Assembly (NCBI RefSeq): GCF_002266465.3
Contig: NZ_CP029427.2
Span: forward strand, 2,544,501 to 2,608,500
Reading direction: 5' to 3'
Length of the DNA stretch: 64,000 nucleotides
From: Bradyrhizobium symbiodeficiens
Lineage (GTDB): Bacteria; Pseudomonadota; Alphaproteobacteria; Rhizobiales; Xanthobacteraceae
The position numbers and the translations under genes are program-made. Below, piece after piece: positions 33,143 through 42,241 of this stretch; positions within the stretch are counted from its first letter, which is position 1, and each line of letters opens with the position of its first letter. The notes beneath the pieces were generated by a model. That model was not told where the DNA came from and did not search any database. It worked only from the letters and a program-made list of their open reading frames with translations.

Positions 33143-36100
33143 ATGGATCGCCTCGTCGCCCTTGCCGTCAACCGGCGCTTCCTGATGGTCGGGATGTTCG
33201 TCGCCGTGCTGATCGGCGGCGTCATCGCGTTCAACCAGCTCAACATCGAGGCCTATCCCGATCCGACCCCGCCGATGGTCGACATCGTGACGCAGTCGCC
33301 GGGGCTGTCGGCGGAGGAGATCGAGCGCTACATCACCATCCCGATCGAGACCCAGGTCGCAGGCCTGAAGAACATCACGACCATCCGCACCATCTCGCTC
33401 TACGGTCTCTCCGACGTCAAGATTCAGTTCTCGTTCGCCTACACCTATGACGAGGCGTTGCAGCAGGTGTTGAACCGCCTGGCGCAGCTCGCGCCGCTGC
33501 CGGGCAACGTGCAGCCGCAGATCTCGCCGCTCAGCCCGATCGGCGAGATCTTCCGCTACCGCCTGGTCGGTCCGCCGAACTACAGCGTGCTCGATCTCAA
33601 GACCATCCAGGACTGGATCCTGCAGCGCCGATTCCGCGCCGTGCCGGGGGTCATCGACGTCACCGGCTGGGGTGGCAAGAGCAAGACCTATGAGCTCCAG
33701 GTCGACTTCAACAAGCTGGTCGCCAACGGCCTGACGCTGCCGCAATTGCTCCAGGCGGTCGGCAATTCCAACGTCAATGTCGGCGGCAACACCGTCAATA
33801 TCGGCCAGCAATCGGCCGTCGTGCGCGGCGTCGGCCTGATCCGGTCGATCGACGATCTCGCCAATACCATGGTGGCGCAGACCGGCGGCAATCCGGTGCT
33901 GGTGAAGGACGTCGCTACCGTCACCGTCGGCCAGAAGCCTCGTCTCGGCATTGCCGGCATCGACGAGGCGGACGACATCGTGCAGGGCATCGTGCTGATG
34001 CGCCGCGGCGAGCAGAGCTCGCCGACCATCAAGCGTGTCCACCAGCTCGTCCGGCAGATCAACAACTCCAGCATCCTGCCGCCCGGCGTGCGCATCGAGC
34101 GCATCTACGACCGCGGCGACCTGATCGCGCTCACCACGCACACGGTGCTGCACAACATGATCGTCGGCATTCTGCTGATCGTTCTGTTGCAGTGGATATT
34201 CCTCGGCGACCTGCGCAGCGCGCTGATCGTCGGCGCCACCATTCCGTTCGCGCTGTTCTTCGCGGTCATCATCCTGGTGCTGCGCGGAGAATCGGCCAAT
34301 CTGCTGTCGGTCGGCGCGATCGATTTCGGCCTCATCGTCGACGCCACCGTCATCATGGTGGAGGCGATCTTCCGCCGTCTGACCCAGACGACGCCGATGT
34401 CCGAGACCGAGCATATGTCCCATGAGACGCTGTTCGGCATGAAGAGCCACGCCATCCTCAGCGCGGCCGCCGACGTCTCGCGCTCGATCTTCTTCGCCGC
34501 GGCGATCATCATCGCGGCCTTCCTGCCGCTGTTCACGCTGTCGGGCGTCGAGGGCAACATCTTCGGGCCCATGGCCCGCACCTATGCCTATGCGCTGGCG
34601 GGCGGGCTCCTTGCGACCTTCACCGTCACGCCGGCATTGTCCGCGATCATCCTGCCCGCGCATGTCGAGGAAACCGAGACCAGGGTGATGCGGATCCTGC
34701 ACCGGTTGTACTCGCCGTTGCTGCAATGGGCGGTCGCCAACCGCAACATCGTGCTCGGAGGTGCGGTCGGTCTCGTGCTGATGACGGTGGCGCTGAGCCG
34801 GCTGCTCGGCCTCGAATTCCTGCCCAAGCTGGAAGAGGGCAATCTCTGGATTCGCGCCACGCTGCCGCCGACCATCTCGCTCCAGGAAGGAAACTCCTAC
34901 GTCAACGAGATGCGCAAGGTGATCCGCGCCCGGCCCGAGGTCGAGTCCGTCGTATCGCAGCACGGCCGTCCCGACGACGGCACCGACGCCGCGGGCTTCT
35001 TCAACGCCGAGTTCTTCGCGCCGCTGAAGCCGATCAGCCAATGGCCCGGCACCCGCGACAAGGAGGAACTGACCGCGCAACTGCTCAAGCAACTCGACGA
35101 TCGCTTCCCCGGCGTCGAGTTCAATTTCTCGCAATATCTCCAGGACAACGTCTCCGAAGCCGTATCCGGCGTGAAGGGCGAGAACTCGATCAAGCTGTTC
35201 GGCAGCGACCTTCAGGCGCTCACCGACACCGCCAACAAGATCAAGTCGGTGCTGGCCACGGTGCAGGGCGTCACCGATCTTGCGGTGTTCACTTCGCTGG
35301 GGCAGCCGACCGTCCAGATCGACATCGACCGCGCCAAGGCTGCGCGCTATGGCCTTGCGCCGGGCGACATCAACGCCACCATCAAGGTCGCGATCGGCGG
35401 CGACACGGCGGGCGATCTCTACGAGTCCGGCTCCGATCGTCACTTCCCGATCATCGTCCGTCTCGCGCCGGAATATCGCCGCAGTGCCGAGGCGATCCAG
35501 AATTTGCGCATCGGCGCGCCCGGGCCGAACGGCACCGTCACGCAGATTCCGCTGAGCGAGGTCGCCACCATCAGCCTCGTCTCGGGCGCCGCCTACATCT
35601 ATCGCGAGCAGCAGGAACGCTATCTGCCGATCAAGTTCTCGGTGCGCGAGCGCGATCTCGGCAGCGCCATCAGCGAGGCCCAACAGAAGATCGCCGAACA
35701 GGTGCAGCTGCCGCCGGGCTCGCGCATGGAATGGGTCGGCGAGTTCGGCAATCTCCAGGACGCGATCCGGCGGCTGTCGATCGTGGTACCGATCTCGCTG
35801 GCGCTGATCGGCGTGCTGCTCTGGTTCAATTTCGGCTCGATGACGGATACACTGCTCGCGATGAGCGTGATCCCGATGGCGATCTTCGGCGGCGTTCTGG
35901 GGCTGTTGATAACAGGCACGGCATTCAGCGTCTCCGCGGCGATCGGGTTCATCGCGCTGTTCGGCATCGCCGTGATGGACGGCATCATCATCCTGTCGCA
36001 GTACAACCAGCTGATCGAAGAGGGCATGGACCGCATGAGCGCGGTGGTGCGGACCGGCGAGCTTCAGCTCCGGCCGGTGCTGATGACCTGCGTCGTCGCC

Positions 36101-36259
36101 GGCGTCGGGTTGCTGCCGGCGGCGCTGTCCGAGGGTATCGGTTCGCAGGTGCAGAAGCCGCTCGCGGTCGTCGTAGTCACCGGCATGATGCTGGCGCCGA
36201 TCGTGATCCTCGTGACCTTGCCGGTCCTGATCTCGTTCTTCTCGCGCCGCGCACGCTGA
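33143..36259 (+). CDS. RND efflux pump, heavy-metal (CzcA/CusA) subfamily
   Basis: 1038-residue inner-membrane proton antiporter. N-terminal helix LMVGMFVAVLIGGVIAFNQL is followed by the porter domain (SAEEIERYITIPIETQVAGL). Helix 4 carries the proton-relay acid in DFGLIVDATVIMVEAIFRRL, the position of the HME-subclass DFG motif. The second half repeats the layout, ending with the helices around GIAVMDGIIILSQYNQLIEE and LLPAALSEGIGSQVQKPLAV. It is cotranscribed with the adaptor. No outer-membrane factor gene follows directly; the nearest TolC-like gene is at 37468-38898 on the other strand. Three bases separate its stop from the convergent amidohydrolase stop. Confidence 0.93.
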   Translation: MDRLVALAVNRRFLMVGMFVAVLIGGVIAFNQLNIEAYPDPTPPMVDIVTQSPGLSAEEIERYITIPIETQVAGLKNITTIRTISLYGLSDVKIQFSFAYTYDEALQQVLNRLAQLAPLPGNVQPQISPLSPIGEIFRYRLVGPPNYSVLDLKTIQDWILQRRFRAVPGVIDVTGWGGKSKTYELQVDFNKLVANGLTLPQLLQAVGNSNVNVGGNTVNIGQQSAVVRGVGLIRSIDDLANTMVAQTGGNPVLVKDVATVTVGQKPRLGIAGIDEADDIVQGIVLMRRGEQSSPTIKRVHQLVRQINNSSILPPGVRIERIYDRGDLIALTTHTVLHNMIVGILLIVLLQWIFLGDLRSALIVGATIPFALFFAVIILVLRGESANLLSVGAIDFGLIVDATVIMVEAIFRRLTQTTPMSETEHMSHETLFGMKSHAILSAAADVSRSIFFAAAIIIAAFLPLFTLSGVEGNIFGPMARTYAYALAGGLLATFTVTPALSAIILPAHVEETETRVMRILHRLYSPLLQWAVANRNIVLGGAVGLVLMTVALSRLLGLEFLPKLEEGNLWIRATLPPTISLQEGNSYVNEMRKVIRARPEVESVVSQHGRPDDGTDAAGFFNAEFFAPLKPISQWPGTRDKEELTAQLLKQLDDRFPGVEFNFSQYLQDNVSEAVSGVKGENSIKLFGSDLQALTDTANKIKSVLATVQGVTDLAVFTSLGQPTVQIDIDRAKAARYGLAPGDINATIKVAIGGDTAGDLYESGSDRHFPIIVRLAPEYRRSAEAIQNLRIGAPGPNGTVTQIPLSEVATISLVSGAAYIYREQQERYLPIKFSVRERDLGSAISEAQQKIAEQVQLPPGSRMEWVGEFGNLQDAIRRLSIVVPISLALIGVLLWFNFGSMTDTLLAMSVIPMAIFGGVLGLLITGTAFSVSAAIGFIALFGIAVMDGIIILSQYNQLIEEGMDRMSAVVRTGELQLRPVLMTCVVAGVGLLPAALSEGIGSQVQKPLAVVVVTGMMLAPIVILVTLPVLISFFSRRAR

Positions 36260-36262
36260 CCG

Positions 36263-37222
36263 TCAAAATCCGTAGAGGCGTGCCGGGTTGTCGACCAGGA
36301 TCTTCTTGCGCACACCGGCGTCCGGTGCCCACACCGGAAGCTGGTTGAGCAGGCGGCCGTCGTCGATCTGATAGAGCGGCGCGATGTCGGTGGGCTTGCG
36401 TCCCTCGACATGGCTGGAATCCGGATGCGGCCAGTCGGTGCCCCAGACGACGCGGTCCGCATTCGCGGCGATCAGCGCACGCGCATAGGGCACCATGTCC
36501 TGATAGTCGGGCGCGAGCTTCGACGAGCGATACGCGCCGGAGAGCTTCACATAGGCCTTGCCGGATTTGACGAGCGCAACCAGGTCCGCGAATCCCGGCT
36601 GCTCCAGCCCGAGCGAGGCCTCGAGCCCGCCGAAATGATCGAACACGGCAGGCACGGGCGCGGCCAGCACGAGCTCCTTGATCGCGGAAATCATCGGCAT
36701 CGTCGTATAGAGCTGCACATGCCAGCCGCGCGCCTTCATGCGCTCGACGGCGGCGGTGAAGCGGGCGCGGCCGACATCGGGATCGCTGATGCCGCCGGTC
36801 GCAAGATTGATGCGGATGCCGCGGAAACCTTCCTGCTGCATCGTATCGAGCCGCGCCTCGGTGGTCCTGTCGTCGATCACGGCCACGCCGCGCGCGGTCG
36901 CGCCGCGCGCCTTCATGCCGAACAGGGTGGAGGAATTGTCGGCGCCGTAGACGCTCGGCGTCACGATCACCACGCGCTCGATATGCAGCGCCTTGTGCAG
37001 GGCTGCCATTTCGTCCGGGCTCGCCGGCTCCGGCGTATAGACGCGCCCCGCGAAGAACGGAAACTTTTCGACATCGCCGTGGATATGGGTGTGACAGTCG
37101 CAGGCGTGCAGCGGGACCTCGAAATTGACCGGCGTTGCGGGTTGCGAGGCACGTGCGTGGGCTTTGGTCATGGCTGCTCCGGCGGCAAGGGAGGCGAACG
37201 GGACGCCGCGTCGGCTGAGCAT
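36263..37222 (-). CDS. Exported amidohydrolase, TIM-barrel lactonase-like
   Basis: 319-residue metal-dependent hydrolase of the 2-pyrone-4,6-dicarboxylate lactonase-like amidohydrolase group. The N-terminus looks Tat-like (MLSRRGVPFASLAAGAAM) with cleavage near AHA. Metal motifs: ACDCHTHIHGD at the end of strand 1, VFDHFGGLEAS mid-barrel and VVWGTDWPHPD near residue 265. The ATG at 37222 has a GGGAGAG ribosome site; the frame is open 41 codons upstream without character. The substrate is unknown. Confidence 0.87.
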   Translation of the reverse strand: MLSRRGVPFASLAAGAAMTKAHARASQPATPVNFEVPLHACDCHTHIHGDVEKFPFFAGRVYTPEPASPDEMAALHKALHIERVVIVTPSVYGADNSSTLFGMKARGATARGVAVIDDRTTEARLDTMQQEGFRGIRINLATGGISDPDVGRARFTAAVERMKARGWHVQLYTTMPMISAIKELVLAAPVPAVFDHFGGLEASLGLEQPGFADLVALVKSGKAYVKLSGAYRSSKLAPDYQDMVPYARALIAANADRVVWGTDWPHPDSSHVEGRKPTDIAPLYQIDDGRLLNQLPVWAPDAGVRKKILVDNPARLYGF

Positions 37223-37274
37223 GGTTTCTCTCCCTGCTTCGTTATTTGAACGACGATGCCGGAACAGTATCACA

Positions 37275-37442
37275 TCAGCCTGGCAGCCGCTGCACTTCGC
37301 TGCATAGCTGCTCGACGAGGTCCGCAAGCGGGCGTGAGCCGTCAACGCGCGTGATCGGGCAGGGCAGGCCGGCGAGCGCGCGACCGAGCGTCGTCACGCC
37401 GGAGCCGGAAGCACCCGTGAGATGGATGCGGCGGCTTTTCAT
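37275..37442 (-). pseudogene. Internally deleted P-loop kinase-like remnant
   Basis: 55 codons, MKSRRIHLTGASGSGVTTLG then RALAGLPCPITRVDGSRPLA, ending LVEQLCSEVQRLPG. The first part is a textbook P-loop (GASGSGVTT, an adenylate-kinase/AAA-type Walker A at residues 10-18). The second part looks like the C-terminus of the same family of about 180 residues that I recall from bradyrhizobia. All middle regions, including the lid and Walker B, are missing, and the frame is intact across the join. I interpret it as an internal deletion of roughly 350-400 bases. A true 55-residue protein is possible but unlikely. Confidence 0.6.
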
Positions 37443-37467
37443 CGGCAACCCGCCAAACGATTTGAAA

Positions 37468-38898
37468 CTACTGCCCCGACGGCGTGCGCAGCCCGTGCCA
37501 GGCATCGCGGACCTGGTGGTAGTGCACCTCGGGCAGATAATCCGGCGTGTTCAGGCTGAGCGTCTTGACGTCGAGATGGCCGATGGCGCTGAGCAGCGTG
37601 TAGGAGGCGATGACGCGGTCGCGGTTGGCGCCGATCAGGCGGGCCTTGGCCTGAATCAGATCGGCCTGCGAGTTCAAGACGTCGACCGTGGTGCGTTGTC
37701 CGCCGGCGGCCTCGCGCTGTACGCCCTGCAGCGCGACGGTTGCGGCCTTCACTTCGGATTCCGAGGCCGACACGGTGATCTTGGCGCCTTCATTGGCAAC
37801 CCAGGCGCTTACCGCCGCCGTGCGCGCCTGGTTGCGGACCTGGTCGAGCACGAGCCGGCTCTGCGCCGTGATCTCCTTGGCCTGCCGGGTCTGCGCGGCG
37901 GCCTGGCCGCCGTCGTAGATCGGCGCGGTGATGTTGGCGACGATCGAGGCCTGGTCCTCGGCGAAGGTACCGAGCGTCGGATCGTTGTTGCGGCTCTTGC
38001 TGGCGCTGCCCTGGATGGTGGCGCTCGGCAGCAGGGTGCCTTCGGCGATGCGGATGTTGGTGGAGGCGACATCGACGTCGAAGCCGGCGGCCATCACCGC
38101 CGGATGCTGGCGGATTGCCATCGTCATCGCGTCTTCGCGACTCTTCGGCAGATAGCGATCGACAGCTTCGGCGACCCGCAGCTGCGACGGTGCATTGCCG
38201 ATCACCTGCGCATAGGTCGCCTGGCTGATGGCAAGCGCGACTTCGGCCGCGTTGAGATCGGCAAGGCCGCGGTTGAGGCGCGCTTCGGCCTGCGCGCTGT
38301 CGGTCGGCGTGACATCGCCGGCGTTGAGGCGGCGCTGGGTGACCGAGAGCGTCTCGCGCAGGAAGGCGACGTTGGAACGCTGCGCCTCGACCAGCGACTG
38401 GTTGGCGAGCACGTTGGTGTAGGCGGTGACCGCGTCGAGCAGCACGCCCTGGCCGACATTGCGCAGCGCCTCGCGGCCCGACTGCACCTGGAGTTCGGCG
38501 GCGCGCACGTTGTTGGCGGTGCGGAAGCCGTTGAACAGAGTCTGCGTCACGGTGACGCCGATGATCCATGGCTTCAGATTGCCGGTCTGGATGGTGTTGT
38601 CGGGCAGCAGATTGCGCACCGATTGCAGGCCGGCGCTGAGGCTCGCCACGATCTGCGGCCGGTAACCCGCGAGGGCCTGCGGCACGTTCTCGTCCGTGGC
38701 GCGTTGTCGCGCACGTTCGGCATTGAGCTGTGGATTGGTCTGGTAGGCCTTGGCGAGTGCCTCCGGCAGGGCTTCGGCCCAGGCGGCGGAGGGCAGGGCG
38801 CAGCACAGCGCCAGCGCGGTCCATGTCGCAAGCGCAGGACTCACGCCCGATCGATGCCGCGTCATCTCGCGACCAACTCTGGCGGTACGCCCAATCAT
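37468..38898 (-). CDS. tolC: TolC-family outer-membrane channel protein
   Basis: 476-residue outer-membrane efflux or type I secretion channel. Signal peptide: ATWTALALCCALPSAAWA, cleaved before EALPEALAKA. Two repeated OEP halves follow, each with long helices and beta-strands: YQTNPQLNAERARQRATDEN, VTQTLFNGFRTANNVRAAEL, then TLGTFAEDQASIVANITAPI and YDGGQAAAQTRQAKEITAQS. TAYTNVLANQSLVEAQRSNV and QRRLNAGDVTPTDSAQAEAR are the first-half coiled coil. It could supply the channel for the RND pair 1.2 kb away on the opposite strand, but no sequence proof links them. Confidence 0.93.
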   Translation of the reverse strand: MIGRTARVGREMTRHRSGVSPALATWTALALCCALPSAAWAEALPEALAKAYQTNPQLNAERARQRATDENVPQALAGYRPQIVASLSAGLQSVRNLLPDNTIQTGNLKPWIIGVTVTQTLFNGFRTANNVRAAELQVQSGREALRNVGQGVLLDAVTAYTNVLANQSLVEAQRSNVAFLRETLSVTQRRLNAGDVTPTDSAQAEARLNRGLADLNAAEVALAISQATYAQVIGNAPSQLRVAEAVDRYLPKSREDAMTMAIRQHPAVMAAGFDVDVASTNIRIAEGTLLPSATIQGSASKSRNNDPTLGTFAEDQASIVANITAPIYDGGQAAAQTRQAKEITAQSRLVLDQVRNQARTAAVSAWVANEGAKITVSASESEVKAATVALQGVQREAAGGQRTTVDVLNSQADLIQAKARLIGANRDRVIASYTLLSAIGHLDVKTLSLNTPDYLPEVHYHQVRDAWHGLRTPSGQ

Positions 38899-39084
38899 GT
38901 AATCCCGCTTAACTTGGCTGTCCGCCCCCGCCGACGGTGGCCTCTTAACTGTTTAACCAGCCGAGGTCGCGCAGGCAAACTGCCGCGGGGATAACCCCCA
39001 TGAAATCCGTGCTTGTTGCAGCTTCGTCACAGGGATTCCGTGGGAACGCGGTCGAGGCTTACACCAGCCTGACCGTGCGCCGGA

Positions 39085-39864
39085 TTACCTGTTCTTGTTC
39101 ACCGGCTTGCGCTTCTCGATGAATGCCGCCATGCCCTCGGAGCGGTCCTCCAGCGCGAAGGTCGAGTGGAACAGGTTGCGTTCGACGCTCATGCCCTCGG
39201 CAAGCGTGGTCTCGAAGGCGCGGTTCACCGCTTCCTTGGCCATCGCGGCCGCAGGGCGCGACATTGCGGCGATCTTCTCGGCCGTCGCCATCACCTCATC
39301 CATCAGCTTGTCGGCGGGCACGATGCGGCTGACGAGACCGCTTCGCTCGGCTTCCGCCGCATCCATCATGCGGCCGGTGAGGCAGAGGTCCATCGCCTTG
39401 GACTTGCCGATCGCGCGCGTCAGGCGCTGGGTACCGCCGATGCCGGGAATGGTGCCGAGCGTGATCTCGGGCTGGCCGAACTTGGCGGTGTCGGCGGCGA
39501 TGATGAAATCGCACATCATGGCGAGCTCGCAGCCGCCGCCGAGCGCATAGCCGGAAACAGCGGCGATGGTCGGCTTGCGGCAGCGCGCGACGCGGTCGCC
39601 GCCGATCGCGGCAAAATCCTCTGAGAACATGTCGATGAAGCCCTTCGGCTGCATCTCCTTGATGTCGGCGCCGGCGGCAAAGGCCTTCTCGCTGCCGGTC
39701 ACGACGATGCAGCCGATGGCGTCATCGGCCTCGAGATCGTCGACGGCAGCTGCGATCTCGCGGAAGACGCCGAAGGAGAGCGCGTTGAGCAGCTTCGGCC
39801 GGTTCAGCTTGATGATGCCAACCGCGTCTTTGCTTTCGACGATGATGTGTTCGAACGTGCTCAT
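39085..39864 (-). CDS. Enoyl-CoA hydratase
   Basis: 259-residue crotonase-fold enzyme hydrating enoyl-CoA in fatty-acid beta-oxidation. The oxyanion hole residues are in [15 protein letters not shown] (residues about 60-74) and [18 protein letters not shown], with the first catalytic Glu in GGGCELA. The second Glu lies in [20 protein letters not shown], the crotonase signature. The C-terminal [15 protein letters not shown] is typical of short-chain mitochondrial-type hydratases. It stands alone, with about 150-190 empty bases on each side. Confidence 0.93.
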   Translation of the reverse strand: MSTFEHIIVESKDAVGIIKLNRPKLLNALSFGVFREIAAAVDDLEADDAIGCIVVTGSEKAFAAGADIKEMQPKGFIDMFSEDFAAIGGDRVARCRKPTIAAVSGYALGGGCELAMMCDFIIAADTAKFGQPEITLGTIPGIGGTQRLTRAIGKSKAMDLCLTGRMMDAAEAERSGLVSRIVPADKLMDEVMATAEKIAAMSRPAAAMAKEAVNRAFETTLAEGMSVERNLFHSTFALEDRSEGMAAFIEKRKPVNKNR

Positions 39865-40015
39865 GCTCCACCCACGCTTTTGATCGGGCGAGCAATGTGC
39901 CCGCTGACGCGGTGCGCTTCAAGGGGGCAAGGGGCCGCCGGAACACGCCGCGGGATGCGCGTTCCGGTGGCGGTCTCTCAAGCCAGGACATCAGGCCAGG
40001 AATTCAGGCCAGCGA

Positions 40016-40702
40016 TCACGCCATGAACATGCGCGCGGCGGACGCCAGCGTCAGCAGCGTGCCGACGCCGATGAAGATCTTGCCGATCAGGGAGCTCTGG
40101 TCCCAGGCCGAGCTCTGCTGGCTGCTCGCCATTACCGGTGCCGGCCGGGGCTGCGCCTCGGTTGCGGCAATCACCGCCTTCTGCGCCGGTGGGCTGTCCT
40201 GTTGCGCGGCGCGGTCGATGTCGTTGAGCTGATCGGGGGCGACGACCTGAATCTCGGCGTTCTGGCTCTCGGCATTCGCAGCGTTGGTATTATCGGCTGC
40301 TGCCTGGACATTGCCGTTGGCGCGGTTCGTCATCGCGGAGGCCGCTGCCGAAGTCGCGGTATCAGCGGCGAGCTGCGCATTGGCGTTGGCGACCGCCGGC
40401 GGCATCTGGCTCGAGGCCGCCGCGTCGGTGTCGGCCTTGGTGTCCGCTTTCGGTTCGTCCTTTGCCGGAGCATCAGTCTTATCGGCCGACTTCTGCGCCG
40501 TCTTGCTGCTGCCGTTGCGGCGTGACTCGTGGCGTCGGTGCTTGCTCGGCTTGGCCGCATCGGCCTGCTTGCCCGCGCTGTCCGATTTGCCTGTGGCTGA
40601 GGCTGGTGCCGCCTGTGCAAGACTTCCCTGTATAAGGCCGCCGAACAGCAACAAAAGCCCGGTCAGAACAATCAGGGCCGCGCCCCCGCTGGCTTTCATC
40701 AT
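40016..40702 (-). CDS. Ala-rich membrane-anchored hypothetical protein
   Basis: 228 residues; no family recognised. An N-terminal hydrophobic segment (GGAALIVLTGLLLLFGGLIQ, residues 6-25) looks like a signal or anchor. A charged low-complexity linker (KHRRHESRRNGSSKTAQKSA and following Asp/Lys/Ala-rich stretch) and an Ala/Asn-rich middle (ANANAQLAADTATSAAASAM) follow. A C-terminal hydrophobic segment is SLIGKIFIGVGTLLTLASAA. The start at 40702 has GGGGAG upstream. The open frame runs on to 41536, but that part is antisense to the sigma gene. It is divergent from the ECF sigma gene and might share its control region. Confidence 0.75.
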   Translation of the reverse strand: MMKASGGAALIVLTGLLLLFGGLIQGSLAQAAPASATGKSDSAGKQADAAKPSKHRRHESRRNGSSKTAQKSADKTDAPAKDEPKADTKADTDAAASSQMPPAVANANAQLAADTATSAAASAMTNRANGNVQAAADNTNAANAESQNAEIQVVAPDQLNDIDRAAQQDSPPAQKAVIAATEAQPRPAPVMASSQQSSAWDQSSLIGKIFIGVGTLLTLASAARMFMA

Positions 40703-40948
40703 GGTGATGATCTCCCCAATTCCGCCCGTCCCGGAAGCGAACAGAGACCCCGGGGACGTGACGACAGCGCGGCAGAAAATGGGAATCTTCGGGCTACACC
40801 GGGCAAAACCGGGGCAAACCGGCACCCATGGAGCCAGCCGCGGGTGCGGGACGCGCCGATCTCTGTTATGAGCCGTCGCAGACGTTGACGGCCGGATCGG
40901 CGGCTGGGCCCGAGGTTGATCACGAATTTGTGATCTCGTCGGGGGCGC

Positions 40949-40973
40949 GTAACAAATTGAACGAACGGCCGAA
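40949..40973 (+). promoter_or_regulatory. Candidate autoregulated ECF (SigF/EcfF-type) promoter
   Basis: GTAAC (40949-40953), 16 bases, then CGAA (40970-40973), 20 bases before the GTG of the sigma gene. It resembles the GTAACC/CGAA type of promoter reported for alphaproteobacterial SigF/EcfF factors; spacing in the published motif may differ by one. Autoregulation fits ECF practice. Confidence 0.5.
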
Positions 40974-40993
40974 TTGCTTGGTGAGGGGCGCGC

Positions 40994-41539
40994 GTGCGCG
41001 GACGTGAGGACGAATGGACCGGCCTGATGCGGTCGGCCATGGCAGGCGATGATGCGGCGTATCATCGCCTGTTGAGGGCGGTCACGCCCGTGCTGCGCGC
41101 GGCCGCGAGGCGAGGCTTGGCCCGGGCAGGTCAGCCTCCTGACCAGGCAGAGGATATCGTGCAGGAGATTCTGTTGGCGGTGCATCTGAAGCGTCACACC
41201 TGGGACAGCGAAGCCCCCTTCGCGCCCTGGCTGTTTGCCATCGGCCGCAACAAGCTGATCGACGCGCTGCGCCGGCGCGGCAGGCGCGTCTTCGTCAACA
41301 TCGACGATTTCGCCGAAACCCTGCCGGGCGAGGCGCCCGAGGAAACGGCCTCCGCCGGCGAGGTCGCAGCCCAGCTCAACACCCTGCCGCAGCGCCAGCG
41401 CGACGTGCTGCAGTCGATCGCGGTCGAGAGCGCTTCGATCAAGGACACGGCGACGAAGTTTTCGATGAGCGAGGGCGCGGTGCGGGTCGCACTCCATCGC
41501 GGACTTGCGGCGCTGACGACCAAACTGCGGGACCACTAG
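40994..41539 (+). CDS. ecfF: ECF sigma factor, EcfF/SigF-like
   Basis: 181-residue ECF sigma factor that probably drives a peroxide/metal stress regulon. Region 2: DDAAYHRLLRAVTPVLRAAA, then GQPPDQAEDIVQEILLAVHL and APFAPWLFAIGRNKLIDALR. Region 4: PQRQRDVLQSIAVESASIKD then TKFSMSEGAVRVALHRGLAA. The start is GTG at 40994. Two bases after its stop the NrsF/DUF1109 anti-sigma gene begins. Gene order and the partner's cysteines match the B. japonicum EcfF-OsrA pair from memory. A GTAAC/CGAA promoter candidate lies just upstream. Confidence 0.88.
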   Translation: MRGREDEWTGLMRSAMAGDDAAYHRLLRAVTPVLRAAARRGLARAGQPPDQAEDIVQEILLAVHLKRHTWDSEAPFAPWLFAIGRNKLIDALRRRGRRVFVNIDDFAETLPGEAPEETASAGEVAAQLNTLPQRQRDVLQSIAVESASIKDTATKFSMSEGAVRVALHRGLAALTTKLRDH

Positions 41540-41541
41540 TC

Positions 41542-42180
41542 ATGGACACCGATCAACTCATCCGTTCGCTCGCCGCCGACAACACTCATCGCGCGCCGCG
41601 CGTCGGCGCCGTGCTGACCATGGCGCTGCTGGTGGCGGCGCCCTTGTCGATCCTGGTCTTCGCGACGTTCCTCGGCGTGCGGCCGGACGTGATGACGGCC
41701 ATGCACAACCCGTTCTTCGACATGAAGTTCGCGGTGACGCTGTCGCTCGCGATCCCCGCGATCATCGTCAGCCTGCATCTGTCGCGCCCCGAAGCCCTGC
41801 TGCGTGGCTGGGGCTGGCTGCTCTTGCTTCCGGTCGGGCTGCTGGCAGTTGCGATCGGCAGCGAGGCGATGATGGCGCCGGCCATGCCGATGACGATGCG
41901 CTTGATGGGCAAGAACTCCAGGGTATGCCTGGTCGCAATTCCGGCGATGTCGCTGCCGCTGCTTGCGGGCGCGCTGTTCGGCCTGCGACACGGCGCGCCC
42001 TCGCGCCCCGCGCTCGCCGGAGCGCTCGCCGGCCTGGTGTCGGCCGGGCTTGCCGCGACGCTCTATGCCTCGCACTGCACCGACGATTCGCCCCTGTTCG
42101 TCGCGACCTGGTACACGCTCGCGACCGCGGTGGTGACGGCGATCGGCGCGGCGGTCGGGGCGAAAGTCCTGAGATACTGA
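41542..42180 (+). CDS. osrA: NrsF/OsrA-type membrane anti-sigma factor (DUF1109)
   Basis: 212-residue integral membrane protein with about six helices: VGAVLTMALLVAAPLSILVF, FAVTLSLAIPAIIVSLHL, GWLLLLPVGLLAVAIG, CLVAIPAMSLPLLAGALF, ALAGALAGLVSAGLAATL and TWYTLATAVVTAIGAAVG. Cys129 (NSRVCLV) and Cys179 (ASHCTDD) are its only cysteines and occupy the positions I recall as redox-sensing in B. japonicum OsrA. The short cytoplasmic N-terminus (MDTDQLIRSLAADN) is the sigma-binding part in this family. It is coupled to the sigma gene two bases upstream. Confidence 0.9.
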   Translation: MDTDQLIRSLAADNTHRAPRVGAVLTMALLVAAPLSILVFATFLGVRPDVMTAMHNPFFDMKFAVTLSLAIPAIIVSLHLSRPEALLRGWGWLLLLPVGLLAVAIGSEAMMAPAMPMTMRLMGKNSRVCLVAIPAMSLPLLAGALFGLRHGAPSRPALAGALAGLVSAGLAATLYASHCTDDSPLFVATWYTLATAVVTAIGAAVGAKVLRY

Positions 42181-42241
42181 CCGCGCCAGCCAGGCCGCGC
42201 GGTCCGTCGTCAGCGCTCGAACAACCCGCGCGAGCTTTGCG

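Noticed and set aside
31928..35683. 1251-codon open frame antisense to the RND adaptor and pump
   Set aside because: It mirrors the third codon positions of two clear RND genes, is rich in Arg/Asp/Gly/His, and has no domain.
40703..41536. N-terminal extension of the Ala-rich protein through the sigma gene
   Set aside because: This part is antisense to the ECF sigma gene and lacks protein character; a good ribosome site and hydrophobic start exist at 40702.
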